Shown: positions 54,201 through 62,510 of the stretch, piece by piece | How the letters are laid out: the number at the start of each line of letters is the position of its first letter | How positions within the stretch are numbered: the first letter of the stretch is position 1 | DNA from: Desulfosporosinus acidiphilus SJ4 | GTDB taxonomy: Bacteria > Bacillota > Desulfitobacteriia > Desulfitobacteriales > Desulfitobacteriaceae | NCBI RefSeq assembly: GCF_000255115.2 | Contig: NC_018068.1 | Location: forward strand, 3,505,977-3,569,976 | Reading direction: 5' to 3' | Length of the DNA stretch: 64,000 bases | The notes under the pieces: generated by a model | Seen by the model: only the letters and a program-made list of their open reading frames with translations | Told to the model about the DNA's origin: nothing | Database searches by the model: none | Translations under genes and position numbers: made by a program

Positions 54201-55489
54201 CCGTTGACTGAATACGACATGCCGGCAGAAGCCGGCAGACCCGATATTGTGACAAGATATTCTTGGTTATTGCTGCTGTTATACACGGTGGGCTGGATTG
54301 AGCTTGCCTTTACAGACCCGCCGTTAATGGTCGACGTGCCGCCGCTGCCGCCGCTGCCGCCGCCGATGCCGCTGCCACTGCCGCTTCCGCCAATGCCGCC
54401 TGTTGCAGTAACCGTGCCGCCGTTGATGGTCACATTGCCGCCGCTGCCGCCGCTGCCGCTGCCACCGCCGCCACCAATGCCGCTGCCGCTGCCGTTGAAG
54501 TAAATGCCGTCGCCGCCTGTTGCAGTAACCGTGCCGCCGTTGATAGTCACAGTGCCGCCGCTGCCGCCGATGCCGGTGCCGGGGTCGATTGAGCCGCCAC
54601 CGCCGCCGCCAATGCCGCTACCGCCACCGGTAGTGCCGCCGCTGCTGCCGCCTGTTGCAGTAACCGTGCCGCCGTTGATGGTCACAGTGCCGCCGCTACC
54701 GCCGACAATGTAGTTGTCATAGCTGCCGCCGCCGCCGATGCCGCTGCCGCCGCCGCCACCACCGCCTGTTGCAGTAACCATGCCACCGTTGATGGTCACA
54801 GTGCCGCCGCTACCGCCGACGAAGCCGCTGCCGCCGCCGATGCCGCTGCCACTGCCTCTGCCGAAGCCGCTGCCGCCGCCACCGCCTGTTGCAGTAACCG
54901 TGCCGCCGTTGATGGTCACAGTGCCGCCGCTGCCGCCGTTGATGCCGCTGCCGCCGCTGACGCCGCCAATGCCGCTGCCGCCGCCATTGCTGCCGCTGCC
55001 GCCTGTCGCCACAAGGGAACCAGTACTGTCAGCGGTTATGTTGAGGGTGGCGTATGAAGGCACGCCAAGTCCCGCGTTATAGCTAGAGCCGGCATTCAGG
55101 GTATTGGAGCCAATTAGAGTTAAGTCTACCGTCGTTCCGTTATTGATCAAAAACGGACATGCACTGCTGGTGTTGATGTTGACATTTTCCATGGTGATAT
55201 TTAATGTGCCAAGGTTTGCGCCTACCGTCACATAATTTGCGGTTGGGGTGCTTGGACTGCTGTCTGTTATGGTGATTGCCTGACTAGTTGTAATATTATC
55301 TACAGGCTGTCCGCTGCCACAGGATACTTTAATACCGAAATTCGTACCTGCAGATATCTGGATATTCCCTTGGGAAATATCATAGGTATAGGGATTCGTA
55401 TTCGCCATAGCGGTAGTGGTATAACCCGGCAAAAACGTTAAAAAACACAATGCCACCACCATGGCTAAGGCTGCATATTTGTTCCTCAT
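51278..55489 (-). CDS. Large surface protein: glycine-rich repeats, FnIII, duplicated domain, triple CWB2
   Basis: A 1403-residue exported protein. Signal peptide: residues about 1-29 (LAMVVALCFLTFLPGYTTTAMA). About 160-383: six glycine-rich repeats built on GGTVTINGGTVTATGG, likely a beta-helix. About 486-677: two fibronectin III domains. About 680-840: two nearly identical 79-residue InlB-like repeats. About 950-1090: a carboxypeptidase-regulatory-like domain. About 1095-1403: three CWB2 repeats (RLAG, RYDT, YPDALAGS, YIIGG) that anchor to cell-wall polymers in clostridia. GGAGG precedes the ATG at 55489. Probably an adhesin. Confidence 0.88.
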   Translation of the reverse strand: MRNKYAALAMVVALCFLTFLPGYTTTAMANTNPYTYDISQGNIQISAGTNFGIKVSCGSGQPVDNITTSQAITITDSSPSTPTANYVTVGANLGTLNITMENVNINTSSACPFLINNGTTVDLTLIGSNTLNAGSSYNAGLGVPSYATLNITADSTGSLVATGGSGSNGGGSGIGGVSGGSGINGGSGGTVTINGGTVTATGGGGGSGFGRGSGSGIGGGSGFVGGSGGTVTINGGMVTATGGGGGGGSGIGGGGSYDNYIVGGSGGTVTINGGTVTATGGSSGGTTGGGSGIGGGGGGSIDPGTGIGGSGGTVTINGGTVTATGGDGIYFNGSGSGIGGGGGSGSGGSGGNVTINGGTVTATGGIGGSGSGSGIGGGSGGSGGTSTINGGSVKASSIQPTVYNSSNNQEYLVTISGLPASAGMSYSVNGGSSFSCSTDASGSLYLWLPQTTGSADTVLMTTSGTRYLASGAVSATSANNFTAKVLPAATTNTATNVTSSGATLNGTINAHGDSTTVTFDYGTSTSYGSTAPAGQSPVTGSADTPVSAAITGLQPNMTYHYRVEGVNSGGTTDGSDETFTTDVVPISDFATTAKTSSTVTFTWTAASGATGVIIQQSPSGANTWTTASTTSGAIAVDATTATVTGLSPATGYDFRLLVTGGANAGNSNSVTVTTDPAPVVPTTYSVTIGSLTGGSITANPTSATSGTAINLTITPNAGMKLTPGTLKYNDGTTDYPISGTSFTMPAASVTVSAQFEQIPANSYTVSIGSLTGGSITANPTSATSGTAINLTITPNAGMKLTPGTLKYNDGTTDYPISGTSFTMPAASVIISAVFEAEPDSTHEGGGGGFSGGGSTSGGGTTITGNVINGTTGTVVSNLTGTVTTDSNGNYTVSMKAAQTVTFQQPDGTSSSLSDLSKVSYVSIGGSSVTVSADGTINLQNLAKGTDNQYKITYDLGNGQTLTLGTLEVIVSKDGTVSLKCSLIDPYGIITDAATGKPIVGAKVTLYYANTERNKTNGKTPDTVVSLPGIDGFKPNNNQDPQTSDAYGAYGFMVFPTTDYYLVATKDGYNQYTSPTISVEQDIVKWNFKMNQTSLGVIRLAGMSQVDTALAIANANYTGKLSNVVLATAENYPDALAGSVLAYKLNAPILLVGSSDADQEKVLDYMKSNLDPAGTVYIIGGTAVVSSAMEGKVTASGFADITRLGGNDRYDTCVKIADQLQVKNGTPIVLAYGENYPDALSISSIAAEMQYPILLVQKDGLSDAVKNEIATIKPSKVYIIGGEGVISSAVESQVDQITSLDKTNIVRIAGQDRYDTSLAVGQYFNLARQSVCIATGNNFPDALAGSVYAANHNTSIILADGSLSDQVVNYLKGKKLIGATIFGGEAVVSKEIEQQLGQLIGKYF
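53008..53431. repeat. Tandem near-identical duplication, 237-base period
   Basis: The stretches 53008-53194 and 53245-53431 differ at only two positions that I can find (T/C near 53051/53288 and A/G near 53091/53328). They encode two copies of the InlB-like repeat inside the surface protein. Recent duplication or gene conversion is likely. Confidence 0.9.
54330..55010. repeat. Glycine-codon-rich direct repeats
   Basis: Six imperfect copies of a repeat whose minus strand reads GGCGGCACGGT then an ACTATCAACGGCGGC-like core. The plus strand shows runs of ccgccgctgccg. It encodes the glycine-rich beta-helix of the surface protein and is prone to slippage. Confidence 0.85.
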
Positions 55490-55822
55490 CTTCACGCCTC
55501 CGTTTTTAATTTTCATTGGAAAGCTTTCCATAGCTTGTTACCCGTACTTAAAAAAAAACTGACTTGCGCCCATGATCATAGGGTTGATATCCAGCTGCGA
55601 TATTGCATTCAACGCATTTCTTGTACGTCATTTCGCTATTTCCTTATTTGGCGGCGAACGCACTTAAACCTCACCCCTTGGCTTCATTGTTATTATTTCG
55701 ATGGTTCATGTTCTCGTGACTTTACATAGAAAGAGTCATTAGACCTAAAAGCATGCTACAGGGAGCTTTCGGGCATTTGTAATAATATGCTATTGATTTT
55801 TATAACAGGTATGTGACAACCT
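55490..55822. promoter_or_regulatory. Upstream region of the surface protein gene
   Basis: About 330 bases of leader. No known riboswitch was recognised; a GCATGC palindrome lies near 55751. It presumably contains the surface-protein promoter, which could be a target of the response regulator at 58266-58994. Confidence 0.35.
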
Positions 55823-56155
55823 TCACTTCCGGCAGCGGAGGAAAGTGGGGATTATACTCCTGACCGCAGCGACATAGGTATTCTCCCCCACCGCAACATA
55901 GCCCGCGATCCACTCCAAAGGTTTCATCAGGCTCCCCCTCGGGAATATGGGGATCGCTTTGCCTGAGCCTGTCAGAAGCACATCCTGACCGCCAAACACC
56001 TCCGCAAAGTTCCCGATTTCTCCGATAATGACAAAGTCTTCGTCCGGATACAGCTCCCTCATCTTTCTTGCGGTACAATAGGGAATTTTGCTTCGGCTGT
56101 TTTTCTCCGTGAAAATCCGGGTCTGGTTTGTTTGCGGATAAAGCTGATAATGCAT
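55823..56155 (-). CDS. Hypothetical protein of 110 residues
   Basis: MHYQLYPQTNQTRIF opens a small soluble protein with alternating strands and helices (DEDFVIIGEIGNFAEVFGG, IPIFPRGSLMKPLEWIAGYVAVG). No family was recognised. AGGG stands 8 bases before the ATG at 56155; GTG three codons earlier is possible. A competing frame at 55800-56078 is Cys/Arg-rich and unlikely. It lies beside the sensor kinase gene and shares its higher G+C. Confidence 0.55.
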   Translation of the reverse strand: MHYQLYPQTNQTRIFTEKNSRSKIPYCTARKMRELYPDEDFVIIGEIGNFAEVFGGQDVLLTGSGKAIPIFPRGSLMKPLEWIAGYVAVGENTYVAAVRSIIPTFLRCRK

Positions 56156-56248
56156 TCCGATCACCCTTTTTTATTATACATAGAAAAGAGCTGGCATCAT
56201 GGACATGGCGAATTTGACCCCCTTTTTCGCCGAAATTGGTATTGAAAG

Positions 56249-56272
56249 ACCCTGCGGAACATTTTGCAGGGT
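56249..56272 (-). terminator. Possible terminator of the sensor kinase gene
   Basis: ACCCTGC and GCAGGGT pair perfectly around a 10-base loop, followed on the minus strand by CTTTCAAT. The U-run is weak, so this call is tentative. Confidence 0.45.
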
Positions 56273-56286
56273 AAAGAATTCATGAT

Positions 56287-58269
56287 TTATGATGAGCGAA
56301 AGGATGAATCCGGCGAACTCACGCTCCGGCTTTCCTCCGCGGCGCAGGGATTGGGAAACGCGGCCATCAGAGTGAAAACCTTCCCGCTGTGTTGAGTTTT
56401 GACGAATCCCCCGCAGGCTTCCACGACCTTTTTGATATTCTGCAGGCCCATCCCGTGAAATTCTCCGCTTTTGGTTGAGCGATAGCCCCTATCCTGGATG
56501 TTCAGGCTGCCGTTATAGGCATTCTCGATTTTTAAAAGCAACTGGCTGTTGACAGTTCGCGCCTCCGCCGCTAGGAACCGCGCCCCCGGATTGTCCAGAT
56601 TCCCGCACGCCTCGATGGCGTTTTCCAAGGCATTGCCCAAAACGACACAAAGATCGCTGTCGCTCATGGCAAGACGGCTTGGAATGCTGCAGGCGCAGTG
56701 AAACGGAATGCCAACTTCCCTGGCCTTCAAGGAGTAATATCCCAAAATGGAATTCGCCACGACATTTTCGCAAAAGACCGGAAGCGGATCGGTTTCGCTC
56801 TTTTCCGCATATTCGCTCACAAACCGTTCCAGTTCGGTATAGCGCCCTTCCCCGGCCAGCCCCCTGATCACGCCGACAAAATGGCGCAAGTCATGCCGGA
56901 TCGCGCGGATCTCGTTCATCTGCCCGCTTAAGGTGTCATAATATTCCTTCTGCATGGCAATCTGGCTCTTGGCCAGCGCCAGCCGGGAAGAAGACAAGGC
57001 CAAATCGTTGTAGACGTCCGCAGTACGCAAGGCGTAAGCCAGGCTGAGGATCATCAGGTAGGCCGAAAGCAAAACGATCAGCGCCAGTGACACATTGGGA
57101 TACATGTTGCCGTTGATATAATAGCAGTCCATGATCAGTCCGGAAATGGCCATGACAACGCCCCAGTAAATCAGCAAGCCGTATTTTTTCAATTGCTGCC
57201 GGCCGAAGTAGACCTTAAAAAAGGAGTAGAACTCCAAAGCAAAGGTGGCGACGGGCAGCACAATCGTCAGATGCCGGTTGTATACCCCGTGCGGGATGAA
57301 CAGATACATGAGGTAGATTGTTGTATAGTAAAGGAAAAAGAACCCCTTCTCCTTGCGAGAAAAAGCGATCCCGAATTGCTCCTGAACCAGAAAAATGAGC
57401 AGGAATTTGAGCGCGAAGGTGGCAAAAAACATCAGCCCGTTGGTGGCTTCATAGGAGAGATTGAAAAAGACGGTTTTCTGCCAGAAGCTGTAAAACTCCG
57501 TGGTCAGCATCAGGCGCAAAAGCACGAAGACGATCATCGCCGGCAGCCAGGCGGAGCGTATTCCTTTGCGGAAGGACAGCCTGTAGATAACGCTCAGAAC
57601 GAAAAAGGAAAACAGCACCGTTCCGAACAGAATAAACCGGATATTGTCCCGGGCGCTTTGTTCCTGGATGGCACGTCCATAATCCTCGAGAACAGGGGCC
57701 ATGTACAGTCCGGAAAACCGCGTGCTCGCCGCTTCGATAACCACCTCGTGCGTTTCTCCCGCAGACAGCGTCACAGGGTAGAGTTTCGCCTCGGGAACCG
57801 TAACTATTTTTCGGGTGTCCTTTGACAGGATACCGCTTTCCGCGGCCGGCATGCCATCGATAAAGACGCGGTAGGCGCTGCCGAAATCCGGCAGGTAAAT
57901 CGTGACGGGACGGGGATAGTCAAGCCCTTGCAGCGTAAGGCGATAGCTTGCGAAGCCGCTCGCGGGCAGCCACTTTCCATTGATTTTGTACTTCGACCAA
58001 TAATCCGGCACCCTGATGAGAAAATTCGGCTTGTCAGCCTGCTCTGGTTCGCCGGTAATCAGACGGTTCCAATAAAATTCCCACTTCCCGTCCAGAACGA
58101 TTTTCCGGGCGGGAGAACGCCCCGTTAGATTAATGTTTCCGCCTGACGCGGTGGGAGCGCCGGTTAGGTTATGATAAAACAAAGTATAAATGACCGGCAG
58201 GTGGCTGAACAGGATCACGAAGATCAGCCCCGCAATCAGGTGGGCTTTCGTATGCTTTGCTTCCTTCAT
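56287..58269 (-). CDS. Sensor histidine kinase, 7TM-DISM type with GHKL ATPase
   Basis: A 660-residue membrane kinase: one N-terminal helix, an extracellular 7TMR-DISMED2-like carbohydrate-binding-type domain (about 40-205: DGKWEFYWNRL, YRLTLQGLDYP), seven membrane helices (about 215-425), a coiled-coil with the phospho-His in AIRHDLRHFVGVIRG, and a GHKL ATPase (GNALENAIEAC, GMGLQNIKKVVEACGG). AGAGGA precedes the ATG at 58269, which overlaps the response-regulator stop (ATGA). It resembles AgrC-like partners of LytTR regulators. The G+C is clearly higher than in surrounding genes. Confidence 0.88.
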   Translation of the reverse strand: MKEAKHTKAHLIAGLIFVILFSHLPVIYTLFYHNLTGAPTASGGNINLTGRSPARKIVLDGKWEFYWNRLITGEPEQADKPNFLIRVPDYWSKYKINGKWLPASGFASYRLTLQGLDYPRPVTIYLPDFGSAYRVFIDGMPAAESGILSKDTRKIVTVPEAKLYPVTLSAGETHEVVIEAASTRFSGLYMAPVLEDYGRAIQEQSARDNIRFILFGTVLFSFFVLSVIYRLSFRKGIRSAWLPAMIVFVLLRLMLTTEFYSFWQKTVFFNLSYEATNGLMFFATFALKFLLIFLVQEQFGIAFSRKEKGFFFLYYTTIYLMYLFIPHGVYNRHLTIVLPVATFALEFYSFFKVYFGRQQLKKYGLLIYWGVVMAISGLIMDCYYINGNMYPNVSLALIVLLSAYLMILSLAYALRTADVYNDLALSSSRLALAKSQIAMQKEYYDTLSGQMNEIRAIRHDLRHFVGVIRGLAGEGRYTELERFVSEYAEKSETDPLPVFCENVVANSILGYYSLKAREVGIPFHCACSIPSRLAMSDSDLCVVLGNALENAIEACGNLDNPGARFLAAEARTVNSQLLLKIENAYNGSLNIQDRGYRSTKSGEFHGMGLQNIKKVVEACGGFVKTQHSGKVFTLMAAFPNPCAAEESRSVSSPDSSFRSS

Positions 58270-58994
58270 CCCCATGGTCCTCTGCCCATATGCGAAAATA
58301 AGCAGGCGTAATATTGATCTTTGGAGGGCTTCAAATACTTTTTGGAAATGCCGATTACAACCTGTCCGAGACGGAAGTGATTTTCCGCCATTTCCGTGAC
58401 GTAAGAAGTATTGACGATAAAGCTCTGGTGACAGCGGATGAAGGACTGCATCGGCAGCTCTTGAGCAATCACGTCCAGTTTCCCGTAGCACTGCGCGGTG
58501 CTTCCGTCTGCCAAGTGGAACAGTAGGAGTTTGTCCCTGCTTTCTATGTACAGGATATCGCGACAGTCCACGCTGTACACGGCCGATTTGTAACTGAAGC
58601 TGATTTTATGGCTGTGTTCCCTCCGGATCTCGTCGATGGCGCGGTCCAGCACGCTGTATAATCGTTCTCTTTCCAACGGCTTCAGGATATAATTGAAGGC
58701 GAACACCTCATACGCCTGTGGATAGTGCTCCTTGCTCGAGGAAATGAAAATAATTTTGAGATCTTTTCGCTCGCCGCGTAAACTCTGCGCTGTCTTTATA
58801 CCGTCGATTCCGGGCATATAGATGTCCAGAAAAAGGATGTCGGCGGAGAGGCCGGAATCCCGGAAATCATCGATGAGTGTTTCTCCGTTGGTATAGATGA
58901 CAATCTCAAAGGAAGGGTCGAAGGTATAAAGAGCACCTGACAACAACTCGGTATCCTCCGCCGTGTCGTCACAAATAGCAATTTTAATCGGCAT
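58266..58994 (-). CDS. LytTR-family response regulator
   Basis: A 242-residue regulator: receiver domain (residues 1-120: CDDTAEDTEL, phospho-Asp in ILFLDIYMPGIDG, ISSSKEH, YILKPL) then a LytTR DNA-binding domain (about 140-235: KSAVYSVDCRDILYIES, SFIRCHQSFIVNTSYVTEM). It is coupled with the sensor kinase downstream. Its targets may be the nearby surface protein genes. A G+C-rich two-gene unit that may have been acquired by transfer. Confidence 0.9.
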   Translation of the reverse strand: MPIKIAICDDTAEDTELLSGALYTFDPSFEIVIYTNGETLIDDFRDSGLSADILFLDIYMPGIDGIKTAQSLRGERKDLKIIFISSSKEHYPQAYEVFAFNYILKPLERERLYSVLDRAIDEIRREHSHKISFSYKSAVYSVDCRDILYIESRDKLLLFHLADGSTAQCYGKLDVIAQELPMQSFIRCHQSFIVNTSYVTEMAENHFRLGQVVIGISKKYLKPSKDQYYACLFSHMGRGPWG

Positions 58995-59710
58995 AAAACC
59001 GCCTCCCTATACTGTGAACAATTCCATTCACCAGCACTTTTCAAAGCTGCTGTGTTGTCATTTCCGGTGTTCTTTGTCAATCTGATGGAAGCTGCTAGCA
59101 TCCCCGGACAAAAATTAATCCAAAATAGTTTGTTTGAATCTGAATTCGTCATGGGTGATGGTGCTCTCTTCATTTTAAACCAATAGGTATCCGTTATCGT
59201 AGTGCGCTATCTTTTCGTGCATAATTTTACATATAATACATAGCTTTATGGAGTGTTAGATTGAAACCTCTGATGAGTTACTCCATTCTGAGTCACAAAC
59301 TATTAACCAATCTATTTTATTTTTGATAAAATTCAAAGCCAAAAGGTGTTTTTCTTATGTTTAATATTTCCTTTGTGGTTTTCCCAACCTGTCATAATAA
59401 CTTTTCATACGAGCATAATTCAAATAATTTCTTGGATAATACAAGGCATTTTTAACTAAGCAAAACACTTAAAAGCAATTTTAGCTTAATTGACAAATTA
59501 TATTTACATTATTCTGCAAACTTTGTTATTTTCCTTTTTATTCCCCCCCCAATATAACAACAACACAAATCGTCAAATATTGGCCCGAAAAATTTTACAA
59601 ATATCTTCAAGTATGAATTATGCAAATTCAAGGATGCTAAAAAGATTGTAAACTCTCCTCTCGTTCTGCCTCTCCATACCCTCTCGGTCTCATAACTCTT
59701 CATCCTCTGC
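58995..59710. other. Gene-free AT-rich region upstream of the response regulator
   Basis: About 700 bases with no convincing gene. The first part presumably contains the response-regulator promoter. A minus-strand frame at 59509-59736 carries no recognisable domain and overlaps the recombinase relic. Confidence 0.4.
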
Positions 59711-60145
59711 CTACATGCCTGCAACCGTAATTTCATGGCCTCTCTTCAAGGTGTACGTTTCCTCAAAATCATGGCCATATTCTAGATGGAATATAATTTG
59801 GTTCGTTCCTTAACCACGATTTTCTGGACTATCTTCCTATATGAATCATCATCAAATTCAATAAAGTTGCTCCCAAGAGCTTCAATAATCCCCTCAAGTT
59901 CCAGAGTTCTTGCCAGTCTAGTGGCTCGCTCATTGATTTCGGCCATCCAATCAGATCGTCCGGTTTGAAGTTGGGTTAAGGTTTTGACCAGTTCTTCGTG
60001 TTCAGATTTCACTAGATTGTGGTCAGCATAACCTTTTTCTTCTATTTAAAAAAGCGCCCGTTCCTGTTTGATGAGTTTCTCAATTTCCTCATCCAACTTC
60101 GCGATGCGCTCATTATCTAACTCTGTTTCGTATTCACTTCACACC
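59711..60145 (-). pseudogene. C-terminal fragment of a large serine recombinase, broken
   Basis: Read on the minus strand: ETELDNERIAKLDEEIEKLI, an in-frame TAA at 60046-60048, GYADHNLVKSEHEELVK, ALGSNFIEFDDDSYRKIVQ, a one-base deletion near 59789, then EYGHDFEETYTLKRGHEI. The order of a coiled-coil, an FDDDxxRKIV-type strand and a KERTKL block is that of the C-terminal part of large serine recombinases. The catalytic N-terminal domain is absent. Confidence 0.65.
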
Positions 60146-60660
60146 ACCTTCAACACCAGCATCTTGCGCTCACTTTCCCATCACGCGCTACAACTATTTA
60201 TTTCCTCTATACCTATATTATGTAAAATATAACAGGCGCAATGTTTCATGAACGTAGGTTGAAAACATTGTGCCTGTTTTTTATCTAATTCCGAAAATTC
60301 CAAAACCACACAACCCGCATGAATAGCGGATTCTTAATCTGTGAGTCTTCCAAACTTACCACGCACTCAACGTGGGTTGATGTGTCTTCATCACAATATC
60401 CCATCTTTCAAAGAACTACCGCTCGGTTACAATAATTATCCACTGAAGACTTAGCTGCACAAATAGAATTCCTTACAAACCAGCAGGTAGTGGTCCAGTC
60501 GGCACCTCCATATTGTTATGCTATCCCCCAGATAGGACAGTGAAATAAAAAGCACTGTTCAGTCATCAACGCTCCTTAGGCCAGGATTGATGTATCTTAT
60601 ATCTCATCTGAATCAATTATACCACTGTACCTAGGCAGAATGTTGTTCAGCGTCTTCCGC
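60146..60660. other. Relic-rich gap with a terminator-like inverted repeat
   Basis: It holds the inverted repeat at 60231-60282, a short plus-strand frame near 60447-60541 (STEDLAAQIEFLTNQQ) that looks like a decayed fragment, and at 60554-60563 the sequence ACTGTTCAGT, also found at the end of the transposase gene at 63243. Confidence 0.4.
60231..60282 (+). terminator. Orphan terminator-like inverted repeat
   Basis: AACAGGCGCAATGTTT pairs over 16 bases (one G-U) with AAACATTGTGCCTGTT around a 16-base loop, followed on the plus strand by TTTT. No plus-strand gene ends here, so it could be an insertion-sequence end, the tail of a small RNA, or a relic. Confidence 0.6.
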
Positions 60661-60680
60661 TTTTACCTATATAGGTAAAA
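60661..60680. repeat. Perfect 20-base palindrome
   Basis: TTTTACCTATATAGGTAAAA reads the same on both strands. It abuts the lipoprotein terminator hairpin and lies over 1.6 kb from the lipoprotein start, so it is not its operator. It may be an extra terminator stem or a binding site. Confidence 0.9.
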
Positions 60681-60706
60681 ACCCAGAGCATGTTAACACG
60701 CCCTGG
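60677..60706 (-). terminator. Terminator of the beta-helix lipoprotein gene
   Basis: CCAGGGCGTG pairs fully (two G-U) with CATGCTCTGG around TTAA on the minus strand, followed by GGTTTTT. It lies about 200 bases past the lipoprotein stop codon. Confidence 0.7.
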
Positions 60707-60910
60707 ATTATATTCCCCGCAAAGCCATGTCTTAAAAGCATTAGAAAAGTTATGGATATAATTTAAACTCAAACATTTAATCCTAATTAACTTTGTTGTA
60801 TTTAACAGCAATCTTTAGTGAGTTGGACGCTAAGAAAAGTTTATTAAAATATGGTATTTGGAGATCTCTTTCATCTTTTAAACTTAAAACATTCTTAAAC
60901 CATTCCAGCC

Positions 60911-62308
60911 CTATTTCATACTGGTAACCGGACAAAGCTTACCACCACCAGCCAAGGAAATTGTTTTACCGCCTAACCAACTATTAGCACTAGCGCTTGA
61001 ATCATAATATATGGTGTTACCATTACTGACAATGTTAGCTAGAGACGTATCATCATCCGTCAAACTCGAAAGATAAGAAGTCCCTGTAACTTGCCAAGTA
61101 CTTGTTTTATCAAGGTCAACCGTTATGGATTTGGCAGTATTGCCTGTATTTATGGCACCTTTTAAGATTGTGCAATTCTTGAAGTTTAATTTAGCTGAGC
61201 TAATGTTATCGAGTACAATATTTCCTGCAAGGTTTTCACTATCAGCATTTAGGGTTACAGTTGCACCATTTGAACCCTTTGTACCCCATTGGTCGGCACC
61301 GGCTTTTAAAAGAGTTCCTGAAGCAGCATTTATGACTGCACCTTTCAAATTAATGATTGCATCTGTATTGGTTGAATAGAACATTGGGCCTTCATTCGCT
61401 GTAATAGATCCGCCATTCATCGTGAAATTGCCCGTACCAGTTTCAGCATCACCAGAAAAACTTTGATATATAAAAACACCCCAATTCTTGGCAGAGCTAA
61501 TTGTACAATTCATAACTGCTGCAGAGTTTTTGCCTTCAATAACCACGGCTTCTGACGCAGCGGTTTTAATGGCGGCATCGGAAACCGTGATGTTGCCAGT
61601 AGAATAAATGCCGGGTGACTTTGTTCCGGTTGTGGTAACTGTACCACCTGCAGCATTTATCGTTCCACCACCCCTATCCGTTGCAATGGCAGCAGAAGCA
61701 CCATTACCTGCAGTACTGATATCAACATTCTTAAGATTCAATACTCCGCCTAAAGTTGCGTCCACACCATGTGCCCCTGTAGCGGTGCAATTAATTTTTA
61801 CATCAGTTAGGTCAGCTGTCGAACCCGTACCAGTTGCAAAGACACCGTTAGCACCTGACCCGCTGGTCGTAATTGTTGTATTGGAAATTGTTGTTTTACT
61901 GCCCGATTCAGCTAGAACTGCGGCGTTAAGGCCGTAAAAACTGCTGCTGTCCATCGAAGAACTGTTGCCGGTTGTCGATATTTTTGAATCTGTCAGAGTA
62001 TATGAACCTTTGTTAGTAATCTTTACGGCTGACTCATTAGCCTTCGCTGCAGTAATTGTCTGATTGGTCTTAGTTGCAGAATTTCCACTCTGGGTATATG
62101 TTGCAGTTCCTGTGACAGCGGCAGTATTTCCTGCTCCGCCTGGCTGCCCGCCTGGGCCGCTTGGTCCATTGTTTCCAGAAGATGCTGAAGTTGACGTTGA
62201 GACTGAAGCTATGGCGCTGTTTGAGCTTTTCGCACTTCCACAACCATTTAAAAAAAGTAGTGAAGATGTAATTAACATGCATACCGGAATAATAAATTTT
62301 CTTTTCAT
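60911..62308 (-). CDS. Beta-helix lipoprotein
   Basis: A 465-residue lipoprotein: signal peptide with lipobox LNGC (Cys near residue 23), a Gly/Ser/Pro linker, then repeats such as GTATYTQSG, NKGSYTLTDSKIS, SKTTISNTTITTSG, GTINAAGGTVTTTG, GNFTMNGGSITANEG. These short turns of about 20 residues are typical of a right-handed beta-helix and recall the glycine-rich repeats of the surface protein. It would sit on the outer face of the membrane. No catalytic motif was identified. Confidence 0.82.
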   Translation of the reverse strand: MKRKFIIPVCMLITSSLLFLNGCGSAKSSNSAIASVSTSTSASSGNNGPSGPGGQPGGAGNTAAVTGTATYTQSGNSATKTNQTITAAKANESAVKITNKGSYTLTDSKISTTGNSSSMDSSSFYGLNAAVLAESGSKTTISNTTITTSGSGANGVFATGTGSTADLTDVKINCTATGAHGVDATLGGVLNLKNVDISTAGNGASAAIATDRGGGTINAAGGTVTTTGTKSPGIYSTGNITVSDAAIKTAASEAVVIEGKNSAAVMNCTISSAKNWGVFIYQSFSGDAETGTGNFTMNGGSITANEGPMFYSTNTDAIINLKGAVINAASGTLLKAGADQWGTKGSNGATVTLNADSENLAGNIVLDNISSAKLNFKNCTILKGAINTGNTAKSITVDLDKTSTWQVTGTSYLSSLTDDDTSLANIVSNGNTIYYDSSASANSWLGGKTISLAGGGKLCPVTSMK

Positions 62309-62438
62309 TTTCCATTGGCCTCCTTGAAACTTATGTTTAACACCCTATCAATTATTTAATAACCCTATTAGTATTATCCATGATTATACTGAATCTATAA
62401 TGAACATTAACTGAAAGTATCCTGAAAATAGTAACGTT
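62309..62438. promoter_or_regulatory. Upstream region of the lipoprotein gene
   Basis: The 130 bases before the start contain GAGG close to the ATG and TATTATCCATGATTATACT-type sequence that could hold the promoter. No operator was recognised. Confidence 0.3.
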
Positions 62439-62478
62439 AAAAGGACTAAGCTATCCAATTAGATAGCTCAGTCCTTTT
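62439..62478. terminator. Bidirectional terminator after the hydrolase pseudogene
   Basis: AAAAGGACT-AGCTATC and GATAGCT-AGTCCTTTT form a long stem with T-runs on both sides. Confidence 0.85.
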
Positions 62479-62510
62479 AATACATTAAAAGCATGGAACA
62501 ATCTGACGAT

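Noticed and set aside
54204-55082. Plus-strand proline-rich frames with PPLPPLPPP runs
   Set aside because: They are the antisense of glycine codons in the surface protein repeats.
55550-55790. Possible c-di-GMP riboswitch upstream of the surface protein
   Set aside because: I compared it with the known class I and II core sequences and found no matching core; only scattered GAAA and GCC pieces.
55800-56078. Alternative frame for the small gene next to the kinase
   Set aside because: Cys/Arg/Gly-rich composition with no ribosome site; the overlapping 110-residue frame is far more regular.
57193-57825. Plus-strand frame of 210 residues
   Set aside because: Antisense of the sensor kinase in a G+C-rich region, where long shadow frames are common.
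60447-60541. Short plus-strand frame STEDLAAQIEFL
   Set aside because: Too short and without context to assign to any transposase family; kept only as a possible relic.
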